From the NCBI GenBank assembly GCA_900554165.1, contig USGR01000068.1, forward strand, positions 1 through 5,899: a DNA stretch of 5,899 nucleotides, in the 5' to 3' direction. The translations under genes and the position numbers were made by a program. This stretch comes from an uncultured Oscillospiraceae bacterium. Lineage in GTDB: Bacteria; Bacillota_A; Clostridia; Oscillospirales; Acutalibacteraceae. The notes beneath the pieces were generated by a model. It did no database searches. It saw only the letters and a program-made list of their open reading frames with translations, and was not told where the DNA came from. Shown piece after piece: positions 1 through 5,899 of this stretch (position 1 is its first letter; each line of letters opens with the position of its first letter).

Positions 1-2
1 AC

Positions 3-46
3 AATAAACCGCTGCAAAAGATTAAGTATCTCTGCAGCGGTTTATT
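3..46 (-). terminator. Rho-independent terminator of the spoIIA operon
   Basis: A perfect 14-bp inverted repeat (3-16 with 33-46, GC-rich core CCGCTGCA/TGCAGCGG, 16-nt loop) begins 24 bases beyond the sigF stop codon. The stem is A-rich at its outer left and T-rich at its outer right, so on either strand it ends in TTTATT. That makes it usable in both directions and able to stop convergent transcripts from outside the window. The minus-strand T-tract itself runs off the edge and cannot be judged. Its position means the operon ends with sigF, with no spoVA gene directly attached. Confidence 0.8.
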
Positions 47-69
47 ATTTTAATAGAATTGGTATTAAT

Positions 70-729
70 CTAAACTGACAGCTTTTTTCGCAGTTCAAAT
101 AATATAGCCCGTTCGCGGCGTGAAACTTGCACTTGAGTCATGCCCAACTCCATTGCCGTTTGCGACTGGGTCTTGGATTTAAAATATCTGAGCGTGATAA
201 TGCTTTTGTCCTTTTCGTCGAGCTCATCCATAACCTCTTTTAACGCCAAAGTATCTGATATTTTTTCCTCAGCCGCAGGGCAGGTAGGAAGCTGAATTTC
301 TGATGTTCCGCTTTCATCCTCATATGTAAGCGAAATTACCGGCATAGAAACAGAAATTGCCTCCGCCGCTTCTTCCGGCGATATGCCCATTTTCTCGGCA
401 AGCTCATTTATTGTCGGCTCGCGTCCGAATTCTTTTGACAGATATTCCCGTTCTCTCACGGCTCTAAGCGATAATTCTTTCAGAGTACGTCCTACCTTAA
501 CAGTACCTCCGTCGCGGAAGAGCCGCTTTATTTCGCCAAGTATAACCGGAACGGCATATGTGGAAAATTTCAGGCCGCGGCTTTCGTCAAAGTTATCCGC
601 CGCTTTAATCAGTCCGATGCATCCGGCTTGGTACAAATCATCATATTCTATGCCCTTGCCGGTGAATTTGTGGCAGCAGGAGTGCACAAGACGCAGATTG
701 CCTTCTATAAAAGCGTCCCTGTCGGTCAT
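70..729 (-). CDS. sigF: RNA polymerase sporulation sigma factor sigma F
   Basis: This 219-residue sigma-70 family protein directs RNA polymerase to early forespore promoters after asymmetric division. Region 2 spans about residues 11-86 (NLRLV, DDLYQAGCIGL, FSTYAVPVILGEI, RDGGTVKV), region 3 about 92-127 (LSKEFGREPT), and region 4 about 162-217, with the helix-turn-helix around TQSQTAMELGMTQVQVSRRE. The region 2 and 4 motifs closely match Bacillus sigma F; sigma G is similar, but the position directly after spoIIAB decides for sigma F. The ATG overlaps the spoIIAB stop as ATGA. An in-frame TGA lies seven codons upstream with no alternative start between, so the start is firm. There is only a poor Shine-Dalgarno (GGCGG, 733-737), suggesting translation coupled to spoIIAB. 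Only about 10 residues precede region 2.1 against about 40 in Bacillus subtilis (about 255 aa), so most of region 1.2 is absent. The activity is held in check by SpoIIAB. Confidence 0.95.
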   Translation of the reverse strand: MTDRDAFIEGNLRLVHSCCHKFTGKGIEYDDLYQAGCIGLIKAADNFDESRGLKFSTYAVPVILGEIKRLFRDGGTVKVGRTLKELSLRAVREREYLSKEFGREPTINELAEKMGISPEEAAEAISVSMPVISLTYEDESGTSEIQLPTCPAAEEKISDTLALKEVMDELDEKDKSIITLRYFKSKTQSQTAMELGMTQVQVSRRERAILFELRKKLSV

Positions 730-1202
730 TTGCCGCCGGCCGTCTGCTCAGATTTGCCAGAAGCAGAAATACTTTCCTGAGTGCTTATTTTTTTGCTCAT
801 GGTCACGCTTGTCCCGCGGCCGACTGCCGACGTTACTCTTACTTTGTCCATAAAACTCTGCATAACGGCAAACCCAAGTCCGGCACGTTCACCTCCCGCC
901 GTTGTAAAGAGGGGCTCCATAGCCTTATGTATGTCTTCTATTCCGCAGCCGGTATCGCGGATTTTTATGCTTACCGTGCCGCCTTCAAATATTTTTACCG
1001 TTATGTATATTTTGCCTATGACGTCTTTATAAGCGTGTACAATGCAGTTTGTCACAGCTTCCGACACGGCGGTTTTTATATCGCTTATCTCCTCTATGGT
1101 TGGGTCAAGCTGGGACACAAACGCGGCCACAGAAACGCGGGCAAAACTTTCATTAGAGGATCGGGACAAAATTTCCATTTTAAGCACGTTTTGCGCTTTC
1201 AC
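726..1202 (-). CDS. spoIIAB: Anti-sigma F factor and serine kinase SpoIIAB
   Basis: This cytoplasmic GHKL-fold kinase binds sigma F and holds it inactive, and phosphorylates SpoIIAA with ATP. With the chosen GTG start it has 158 residues. Visible are NESFARV with Arg22 (equivalent to Bacillus Arg20, which contacts sigma F and SpoIIAA), the N-box SEAVTN with Glu48 and Asn52 (equivalent to catalytic Glu46 and magnesium-binding Asn50), the G1 motif RDTGCGI (82-88), and the ATP-lid and G2 segment PLFTT...GLGF (97-111). The GTG at 1202-1200 is preferred because AAGGAGG lies 8 bases before it and because the N-terminus then matches Bacillus SpoIIAB (MK...NESFARV) within two residues. An ATG at 1232 would place that ribosome site inside the gene and add 10 residues; an ATG at 1178 would leave a shorter N-terminus. 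It overlaps spoIIAA by 23 bases and sigF by 4. The C-terminal tail, rich in Ser, Gly and Lys, is longer than in Bacillus (146 aa). Confidence 0.95.
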   Translation of the reverse strand: MKAQNVLKMEILSRSSNESFARVSVAAFVSQLDPTIEEISDIKTAVSEAVTNCIVHAYKDVIGKIYITVKIFEGGTVSIKIRDTGCGIEDIHKAMEPLFTTAGGERAGLGFAVMQSFMDKVRVTSAVGRGTSVTMSKKISTQESISASGKSEQTAGGK

Positions 1203-1521
1203 TGCTGCTACCTCCTTTATCAATTCGTGCAAGCCTGTCGAGGCCTGACAGCTTCATTACCTTGTAAATCTGCGGCGACGTATTTGTGATATGTATTTCG
1301 CCTTTAAATTCCCTCATTTTGCGATAACGGCCCATAACAAGGCCTATGCCCGAGCTGTCCATAAAGGTTAAATCTCTAAAATCCAGTATCAGCAGCGATG
1401 GAGCATTGCGGTCAATGGCGTTGTCTATCTGCTCTCTTATGTCCTTGGCGGAGTGATGGTCCAGCTCGCCTTCAAGATAGGCTGTGAGCACCTCACCGCT
1501 TATGTTTATCTTGACAGACAT
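1180..1521 (-). CDS. spoIIAA: Anti-sigma F factor antagonist SpoIIAA
   Basis: This 113-residue STAS-domain protein (117 in Bacillus subtilis) is the anti-anti-sigma factor of the forespore switch. In its unphosphorylated form it binds SpoIIAB and frees sigma F; SpoIIAB inactivates it by phosphorylation, and the phosphatase SpoIIE (not in this window) restores it. Diagnostic segments are GELDHHSAKDIREQID (18-33), the beta strand LLILDFRDL (43-51), and the phosphorylation motif FMDSSGIGLVMGRY (53-66), where Ser56 aligns with Bacillus Ser58. The ATG has GGGAGG 7 bases upstream. It is the first gene of the operon and its last codons overlap the start of spoIIAB. The final residues (KGGSSSESAKRA) are low in complexity and are encoded partly by the DNA that carries the spoIIAB ribosome site. 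Confidence 0.96.
   Translation of the reverse strand: MSVKINISGEVLTAYLEGELDHHSAKDIREQIDNAIDRNAPSLLILDFRDLTFMDSSGIGLVMGRYRKMREFKGEIHITNTSPQIYKVMKLSGLDRLARIDKGGSSSESAKRA
1211..1217 (-). promoter_or_regulatory. Ribosome binding site deciding the spoIIAB start
   Basis: AAGGAGG on the minus strand, embedded in the 3' part of spoIIAA, stands 8 bases before the GTG at 1202-1200. It is the strongest Shine-Dalgarno site in the operon. It is 35 bases from the ATG at 1178 and lies inside the frame opened by the ATG at 1232, so it supports only the GTG start. Confidence 0.8.
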
Positions 1522-1528
1522 TTTTATA

Positions 1529-1534
1529 CCTCCC
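1529..1534 (-). promoter_or_regulatory. Ribosome binding site of spoIIAA
   Basis: GGGAGG on the minus strand lies 7 bases before the spoIIAA ATG (1521-1519) and fixes this start. Confidence 0.75.
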
Positions 1535-1756
1535 GGCTTGTCCTTTTTTAAATTATTATTGCCAGATAATTATTTAAATATACAAATCTCCGGCAAATAT
1601 AAGCATAAATGATTTGGGCTGAAATTTCTGTAAAAGCGTGTAAGGCCAATTTTATATTGTTTTGCTGGATTTTGCAGCATTTAATCATTAGTTGAGTAAT
1701 ATTGGTGCAAACCGCATCCAGCTGCAAAAAAATTTTTAAATAAACTTTTTCGCTTT

Positions 1757-1794
1757 AAAAGGCGTCTGTACATTGATTTGTACAGACGCCTTTT
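1757..1794. terminator. Strong hairpin terminator, probably bidirectional
   Basis: A perfect 16-bp stem (1757-1772 with 1779-1794) with a 6-nt loop TTGATT has the GC core GGCGTCTGTACA. Read on the plus strand it is followed by TTTTTG, and on the minus strand it ends in TTTTAAA, so the plus-strand U-tract is slightly the better one. On the minus strand it would stop folC transcription about 295 bases after the folC stop and insulate spoIIA. On the plus strand no gene lies upstream of it. Confidence 0.85.
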
Positions 1795-2087
1795 TGTCCG
1801 TCGGCTAAAATAAAACACCTAATAGAGAGCAGCACCATAAGAGACAAGTCTAAAAAATAAAAAACAGCAGGCAAATGTTAATGAAACAGCTTACGACATG
1901 ACGATACAAGCGCGTTTTCACATCATGCGTATGATTTGAGCAACTTATTCAACTAATCTTGAAAATTATGCCCGTAAAATTCCGTTTTGTAACTTATTCA
2001 TATATGCATAGACTTGCTTAGTTAAAGGTAAAGAATTATTTTGCAAATTTATCTTTCACTTATATGACCTAAAGGTAAAACCGATTA

Positions 2088-3359
2088 TTATTTTGTCCAC
2101 TCAAGCAGCAGCGGCCGCAGTTCCGCCGCCAGATATAATGAGCCGCATACAAGCAGGGGAATATCACGTTCCTGAACAATATCGGCAAGTTCGCTTTGGC
2201 TTGGTACAACTCTAACATTTTTACAATATTTGCGGCATACGTCGGCTAAGGCCTCCGGTGTCAGCGCCGGTGTGCGTGAATTTATGGCCGACGTAACGGT
2301 GATATTGCGGCACATAGGCGCAAGCAGTTCTATAGATGTGCTGTAGTCCTTTTCCGCCGTCATCCCGATTATCATGTCAAAGGTGCCGGGCACAAATTTT
2401 TTCATACTATCGGCAATTACTTTAAAGGCGGCGGGATTATGCCCGCCGTCAAGTATTAGCGGCGGATTTTCAGATATTATTTCAAATCTGGCGGGAAATT
2501 TAACAGCGGCAATGCCTTGAGCTATGTTTTCGGCGGTAATATTAAAATCATGCTGATGCATAACCGCCTCTGCCGCCGTCGCCGCGTTCAGCGGCTGATA
2601 TGTGCCGGAAAGCGGTATGTGTATGTTTATCCCCTTGTAGCTTATGTCGCTACCTAAAATATCCTGATGAATTAGATGTATATCTTCTCTGTTTACCTCG
2701 CAAAGCTCACAGCCTTTTTCAGCGCACACATTGCGAATAACCGGCAGAGTATCGTTATATTCCTGCGGTGCGGCGACGACGGGGCAGCCAGGCTTTATTA
2801 TTCCGCTTTTTTCATACGCTATTTTTTCAATTGTGTCGCCCAGCACAGCCGTATGGTCATATGAAACAGGAGTAATTACCGAGCACAGCGGGGCATCTAC
2901 TATGTTTGTGGAATCAAGCCGGCCGCCAAGCCCCGTTTCAAGCACAACAGCCTCGCAGCCCGACATTTCATATGCGGCAAAGGCCATGGCGGTAACTATT
3001 TCAAACTCTGTAGGCCCGTCGCCTGCGTCGACAAGCGGCTTAATGCCCGGACTTATCCTGTCAAAAGCGGCCGACAGCATTTCTTCAGATATCATTTCGC
3101 CGTTTATTTGTATACGCTCGCGAAAGTTAAGAATGTAGGGCGATATATACAGCCCGGCCTTTACGCCGGCGTTCAGCAATATGTTGTAAATCATGGTCGA
3201 AACAGAGCCTTTGCCGTTTGTGCCGGCTATATGAAAATACTTGCAGCTTTTATGCGGATTTCCGCAGCTTTCCATAAGCGCTTTCATACGCTGCAGACCC
3301 GGCTTCATTCCAAACTTGTTTAAAGAAGATATATAGTTGAGAATTTCACTGTATTTCAT
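2088..3359 (-). CDS. folC: Folylpolyglutamate synthase / dihydrofolate synthase FolC
   Basis: This 423-residue cytoplasmic Mur-ligase-family enzyme adds glutamate to folates with ATP (folylpolyglutamate synthase), and in many bacteria also makes dihydrofolate from dihydropteroate. Order of motifs: FGMKPGLQRMK (16-26, the omega-loop region before the P-loop), P-loop GTNGKGS (46-52), ISPYILNFRERI (72-83), ETGLGGRLDSTN (141-152), SYDHTAVLG (166-174), YEKSGIIKPG (182-191, with Lys184 at the place of the carbamylated lysine of the family), NAATAAEA (258-265), and the C-terminal domain motif LDGGHNP (303-309). Length is normal. The ATG start fits the family N-terminus, although GGAG (3371-3374) sits a rather long 11 bases upstream. 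It follows valS on the same strand, as in other Firmicutes, but the 530-base gap suggests its own promoter. Whether it is bifunctional cannot be read from the sequence; no other folate gene is in view. Confidence 0.96.
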   Translation of the reverse strand: MKYSEILNYISSLNKFGMKPGLQRMKALMESCGNPHKSCKYFHIAGTNGKGSVSTMIYNILLNAGVKAGLYISPYILNFRERIQINGEMISEEMLSAAFDRISPGIKPLVDAGDGPTEFEIVTAMAFAAYEMSGCEAVVLETGLGGRLDSTNIVDAPLCSVITPVSYDHTAVLGDTIEKIAYEKSGIIKPGCPVVAAPQEYNDTLPVIRNVCAEKGCELCEVNREDIHLIHQDILGSDISYKGINIHIPLSGTYQPLNAATAAEAVMHQHDFNITAENIAQGIAAVKFPARFEIISENPPLILDGGHNPAAFKVIADSMKKFVPGTFDMIIGMTAEKDYSTSIELLAPMCRNITVTSAINSRTPALTPEALADVCRKYCKNVRVVPSQSELADIVQERDIPLLVCGSLYLAAELRPLLLEWTK

Positions 3360-3396
3360 ATGCTGAACAACTCCATATATTTATAATACATTTAGA

Positions 3397-3402
3397 ATTA
3401 TA
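3397..3402 (-). promoter_or_regulatory. Possible -10 element for folC
   Basis: A perfect TATAAT on the minus strand lies about 37 bases before the folC ATG, a sensible distance for a short leader. No good -35 box is found 16-18 bases further upstream, and the region is very AT-rich, so chance is a real alternative. Confidence 0.25.
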
Positions 3403-3587
3403 AGAATAATCGGGATATAAAACGAATTTGCTATAAATTTGAGCATAAAGAGGATTTAGCATAACGCCCTCTTGCTTTAAGGCTTTGCAGGAAAAGCAAA
3501 TTCATGCTAATCTATTATAGCTTTAAGGCCGCCCATTTTTAAGTGTTGAAATTTTTAAAGTAAGCTTACACACTTTGAGATTATACC

Positions 3588-3881
3588 TTAAACTAATACT
3601 ATGATATATATCTATTTAACATAGAACAGGTGGGAGACACCCACCTGTTCATTTAATACTATAATTTAATGAGGATTTGCTGCACAAACGCCTCAACAAA
3701 ATTTTTGAAAAAGCATTTTGCATGCAAGGAATAATTAAAGCAATTTATGAAGATATGGCTTGCCAATATCAGTAAAGCTGCATTAAAGCTGCAAATATAT
3801 TAGCAATATCATTCCTAAAGCAAAGCGCGGCTTTAAAGACAATTTAATTATGCAAAGGCGCTAATCATAGTATTAATTTAA
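3588..3881. repeat. Inverted-repeat-bounded segment, possible MITE-like remnant
   Basis: TTAAACTAATACTATGAT (3588-3605) returns in inverted orientation at 3864-3881 with a single mismatch (17 of 18). A third, shorter and less exact copy, TTAATACTATAAT, lies in direct orientation at 3653-3665. The 294-base segment is AT-rich, encodes nothing recognisable and contains one GC-rich hairpin, which resembles a small non-autonomous element. Both ends begin with TTAA, but no longer target duplication is visible. The right copy also overlaps the hairpin at the valS stop codon, so the similarity might instead come from low-complexity AT-rich DNA. Confidence 0.35.
3624..3650. terminator. GC-rich hairpin, terminator-like but without a U-tract
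   Basis: A perfect 11-bp stem GAACAGGTGGG/CCCACCTGTTC with a 5-nt loop AGACA stands out from its AT-rich surroundings. Neither strand has a run of T after the stem (plus strand ATTTAAT, minus strand TATGTTAAAT). It lies about 240 bases after the valS stop and about 265 before folC. It may end the valS transcript, stabilise an RNA end, or be the internal hairpin of a small repeat element. Confidence 0.4.
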
Positions 3882-3892
3882 TGCTATGATTA
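3862..3892 (-). repeat. AT-rich hairpin at the valS stop codon
   Basis: TAATCATAG (3862-3870) pairs with CTATGATTA (3884-3892), and the pairing can continue inward through a G-U pair to about 14 bp with a loop of three bases. The right arm includes the TAA stop of valS. The stem is AT-rich and no T-run follows on the minus strand, so it is a poor intrinsic terminator, though it could mark the 3' end of the mRNA. Confidence 0.4.
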
Positions 3893-5899
3893 CTGTAAAT
3901 TTTTAAGCTGTCCGTCAATCATTGATATTTTTTCTTTAAGCTCTGCGGCTATTCTCTTCTGCTTCTCAATAACCTCTGCCGGAGCTTTGCTTATAAAGCC
4001 ATCGTTTGAAAGCTTTGCCTCGCACTGGCTAAGCGACTTTTGAGCCGTTTCACGCTCTTTGTTAAGTCTCGCCCGCTCGGCATCAAAATCCACCAGCTCG
4101 CCCATTGGAATATAAATAGTTGCCGCCGGAGTTACAATGGACACAGCACTTTCAATATTGAAAGCAGCGCCTGTCTCTACATCGCTGCAGGATGCAAGCC
4201 GCTGCATATATACAGCGCCCTTTTCAAACAATGAAGTGTCGACCGCTTCGACATAAGCTTTCGCTTTCTTTGACGGCGGAACATTCATCTCAGCGCGGCG
4301 GTTTCGTATAGCCCTTATCGCGTCCTTTATAATCTCAAACCCGCGCTCATCTGCCTCAAATGTAAGAGTATCGTCCGGCTTCGGCCACTCTGATATCATT
4401 ATCGACTCGCCGTCGTGCGGCAGCGCCTGCCATATCTCCTCTGTAACAAACGGGATAAAGGGGTGCAGCAGCTTGAGCATCTTGTCCATTACATATATCA
4501 GCACTGCTTTTACAGTGCCGGCGCGCTCGCTGTTAAGTCCCGCCTTGGCAGCCTCAATGTACCAGTCGCAGAAATTGTCCCATGCAAAATCGTACAGCTT
4601 CTGCAGCGCAATGCCAAACTCAAACTTTTCAATATTGTCGGTAACCTCTTTAATAACGCCGCTGAGCTTGGTGAGTATCCACTTATCCGCCATGTCAAGA
4701 GTGGCTGAGTCGGGCTTGCAGGGCTTCTCATCACCGCTCAAATTCATTATAATAAAGCGGGCGGCATTCCAGAGCTTGTTTGTAAAGTTGCGGGATGCCT
4801 CCACCTTTTCAGGAGTATAGCGCATGTCGTTTCCGGGGCTGTTGCCGGTGACCAAAGCCATGCGCAGCGCATCGGCGCCAAACTTTTCAATTTCCTCGAG
4901 CGGGTCAACGCCGTTGCCAAGCGACTTTGACATCTTGCGTCCTTTTTCATCCCGCACAAGGCCATGTATATATACATTTTTAAAGGGAACCTCACCCATT
5001 TGCTTAAGCCCTGAGAATATCATCCTCGCCACCCAGAAGAAAATAATGTCATAAGCGGTGACAAGCGTGTCGGTCGGATAGAAATATTCCAGCTCCGGAG
5101 TCTTATCCGGCCAGCCTAGAGTAGAAAACGGCCAAAGCGCGGAAGAGAACCATGTGTCCAGCGTGTCCTCGTCCTGAACAATATGATGTGAGCCGCACTG
5201 CGGACATTTATCCGGCTTGTCGGCACTTACAGTAATATGGCCGTTATCACAGTAGTATGCAGGAATGCGGTGGCCCCACCAAAGCTGACGCGATATGCAC
5301 CAGTCGCGGATGTTTTCCATCCAGTTGAGATATATCTTCTCAAAACGCTTGGTAACAAATTTTATATCTCCGTTTTTAACGGCGTCTATAGCCGGAGCAG
5401 CAAGCGGCGCCATTTTTACAAACCACTGCATTGAAACCCTCGGCTCCACCACCGATGAGCAGCGGTAGCATGTGCCTACGCTGTGAGTTATGTCCTCCAC
5501 CTTAGTAAGCAGGCCCTGCGCCTCAAGCTCTTTAACTATAACCTTTCTCGCTTCATACCTGTCAAGTCCGGCGTATTTGCCGCCGTTTTCGTTTATGCGG
5601 CCGTCTTCCTCCATTACATTTATAACAGGCAGATTGTGCCTGAGGCCCACCTCGAAGTCGTTGGGGTCATGCGCCGGAGTAATTTTTACAACGCCGGTGC
5701 CAAACTCCATATCCACATAATCGTCTGCAATAACGGGGATGGCGCGGCCGACCAGCGGCAGTATAACATTTTTGCCGACAAACGCGCGGTACCTGCCGTC
5801 GCTCGGATTTACCGCCACAGCCGTATCGCCGAGCATTGTCTCAGGACGCGTAGTGGCGAGCTCAAGATATCCGCTGCCGTCTTCAAGCGGATATTTAAG
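3890..5899 (-). CDS. valS: Valyl-tRNA synthetase, partial (N-terminus outside window)
   Basis: This class I aminoacyl-tRNA synthetase joins valine to tRNA-Val using ATP and hydrolyses mischarged threonyl-tRNA. The frame is open to the window edge: 21 codons precede the ATG at 5836, which is internal because the codons before it complete the editing-domain motif TTRPETM. About 669 residues are visible, so roughly 200 are missing relative to the usual length near 880, including the HIGH motif. Visible parts in order: editing domain (TTRPETM at 16-22, then [13 protein letters not shown] near 73-85), Cys pairs that may bind zinc (CYRC near 144-147 and CPQC near 232-235), [14 protein letters not shown] (245-258), KMSKS (322-326; bases 4922-4936), an all-alpha anticodon-binding domain (roughly 390-520), and a C-terminal coiled-coil tRNA-binding arm (from about 603, with [14 protein letters not shown]), which is intact. 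Any upstream T-box leader would lie outside the window. No damage is visible. Confidence 0.97.
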   Translation of the reverse strand, partial: LKYPLEDGSGYLELATTRPETMLGDTAVAVNPSDGRYRAFVGKNVILPLVGRAIPVIADDYVDMEFGTGVVKITPAHDPNDFEVGLRHNLPVINVMEEDGRINENGGKYAGLDRYEARKVIVKELEAQGLLTKVEDITHSVGTCYRCSSVVEPRVSMQWFVKMAPLAAPAIDAVKNGDIKFVTKRFEKIYLNWMENIRDWCISRQLWWGHRIPAYYCDNGHITVSADKPDKCPQCGSHHIVQDEDTLDTWFSSALWPFSTLGWPDKTPELEYFYPTDTLVTAYDIIFFWVARMIFSGLKQMGEVPFKNVYIHGLVRDEKGRKMSKSLGNGVDPLEEIEKFGADALRMALVTGNSPGNDMRYTPEKVEASRNFTNKLWNAARFIIMNLSGDEKPCKPDSATLDMADKWILTKLSGVIKEVTDNIEKFEFGIALQKLYDFAWDNFCDWYIEAAKAGLNSERAGTVKAVLIYVMDKMLKLLHPFIPFVTEEIWQALPHDGESIMISEWPKPDDTLTFEADERGFEIIKDAIRAIRNRRAEMNVPPSKKAKAYVEAVDTSLFEKGAVYMQRLASCSDVETGAAFNIESAVSIVTPAATIYIPMGELVDFDAERARLNKERETAQKSLSQCEAKLSNDGFISKAPAEVIEKQKRIAAELKEKISMIDGQLKNLQ

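Larger units (their letters stand above)
1522..2087. other. AT-rich intergenic region between folC and spoIIAA
   Basis: These 566 bases hold no plausible gene on either strand; the longest ATG-started frames I could trace by hand are about a dozen codons and have no ribosome site. The left part (about 1522-1700) must carry the spoIIA promoter. In Bacillus this is driven by sigma H and Spo0A-phosphate, but I see no clear sigma H pair (RNAGGAWWW with GAAT), only a weak Spo0A-like box, TTTGCCGGA, on the minus strand at 1597-1589 (7 of 9 matches to TTTGTCGAA). A strong hairpin terminator lies at 1757-1794. A 9-bp inverted repeat TTTTGCAGC/GCTGCAAAA (1670-1678 and 1721-1729) precedes it. The rest (1801-2087) carries only short direct repeats and would be the long 3' untranslated region of folC. 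Confidence 0.7.
3360..3889. other. AT-rich intergenic region between valS and folC
   Basis: These 530 bases show no convincing gene on either strand. They hold several structures: a bulged hairpin at 3442-3476 (AGCA...AGAGG with CCTCT...TGCT), a direct repeat GCTTTAAGGC at 3474-3483 and 3520-3529, a 6-bp stem AAGTGT/ACACTT (3541-3546 and 3570-3575) enclosing the palindrome GTAAGCTTAC, a GC-rich hairpin at 3624-3650, a palindrome TTGCATGCAA (3718-3727), a tandem TAAAGCTGCA (3773-3782 and 3784-3793), and a near-perfect 18-base inverted repeat at 3588-3605 and 3864-3881. It must include the valS terminator and the folC promoter. The density of repeats could reflect a decayed small mobile element, which is inference. 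Confidence 0.6.

Noticed and set aside
383..853. A long plus-strand open frame (156 codons) opposite sigF and the end of spoIIAB
   Set aside because: It is antisense to two strongly conserved genes, resembles no family I know, and is the kind of frame produced by the codon pattern on the other strand.
726..1232. SpoIIAB beginning at the ATG at 1232
   Set aside because: The strong AAGGAGG would lie inside the gene, the ten extra residues have no counterpart in Bacillus SpoIIAB, and there is a better-placed GTG start.
1918..1940. Imperfect palindrome ATCAT-GCGT-ATGAT downstream of folC as a terminator or operator
   Set aside because: The stem is only 5 bp, AT-rich, without a T-run, and it is not near a promoter.
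2731..3138. A 135-codon plus-strand open frame opposite folC
   Set aside because: It lies wholly within folC, whose motifs are intact, and shows no recognisable protein features.
3649..3723. A 24-codon minus-strand frame, rich in Lys, Arg and Ser, ending at the 3624-3650 hairpin like a leader peptide
   Set aside because: It has no Shine-Dalgarno sequence, no run of regulatory codons, and a frame of this length is expected by chance in AT-rich DNA.
3890..5836. valS beginning at the ATG at 5836
   Set aside because: The frame continues upstream to the window edge and those codons encode the conserved TTRPET part of the editing domain, so this ATG is internal.
1..5899. CRISPR arrays, tRNA or rRNA genes, transposases, prophage or toxin-antitoxin genes
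   Set aside because: I looked for these and saw no regularly spaced repeats, cloverleaf-like sequence or coding frames of these families.

Overview
The window reads as chromosomal core DNA from an endospore-forming Gram-positive bacterium, most likely of the Clostridia (Bacillota). The evidence is a complete spoIIA sporulation operon (anti-anti-sigma factor, anti-sigma kinase, forespore sigma F), clear AAGGAGG-type Shine-Dalgarno sites, AT-rich intergenic DNA, and a valS-folC gene pair of the kind common in Firmicutes. Assignment below class level is not possible from the sequence alone.

All five genes lie on the minus strand, so transcription runs from right to left. Position 5899 down to 3890 is valS, cut by the window edge so that its N-terminal part is missing. 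A 530-base AT-rich spacer (3360-3889) follows, with no convincing gene but with hairpins and short repeats. Then comes folC (3359-2088), complete, followed by a second spacer of 566 bases (1522-2087) that holds a strong, probably bidirectional terminator. Last is spoIIAA (1521-1180), spoIIAB (1202-726) and sigF (729-70), translationally overlapping and closed by a hairpin terminator at 3-46.

The spoIIA genes form one regulatory circuit. SpoIIAB binds and inhibits sigma F and phosphorylates SpoIIAA on a serine; dephosphorylated SpoIIAA releases sigma F, which starts forespore-specific transcription. All key residues of the switch are present. Two details stand out: SpoIIAB most likely starts at a GTG inside the end of spoIIAA, and sigma F has an unusually short N-terminus. 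valS and folC are housekeeping genes for tRNA charging and folate polyglutamylation.

I did not find an obviously new multi-gene system. The points worth a second look are the short sigma F, repeat-bounded and hairpin-rich DNA between valS and folC, and a possible small plus-strand transcript between spoIIAA and folC.
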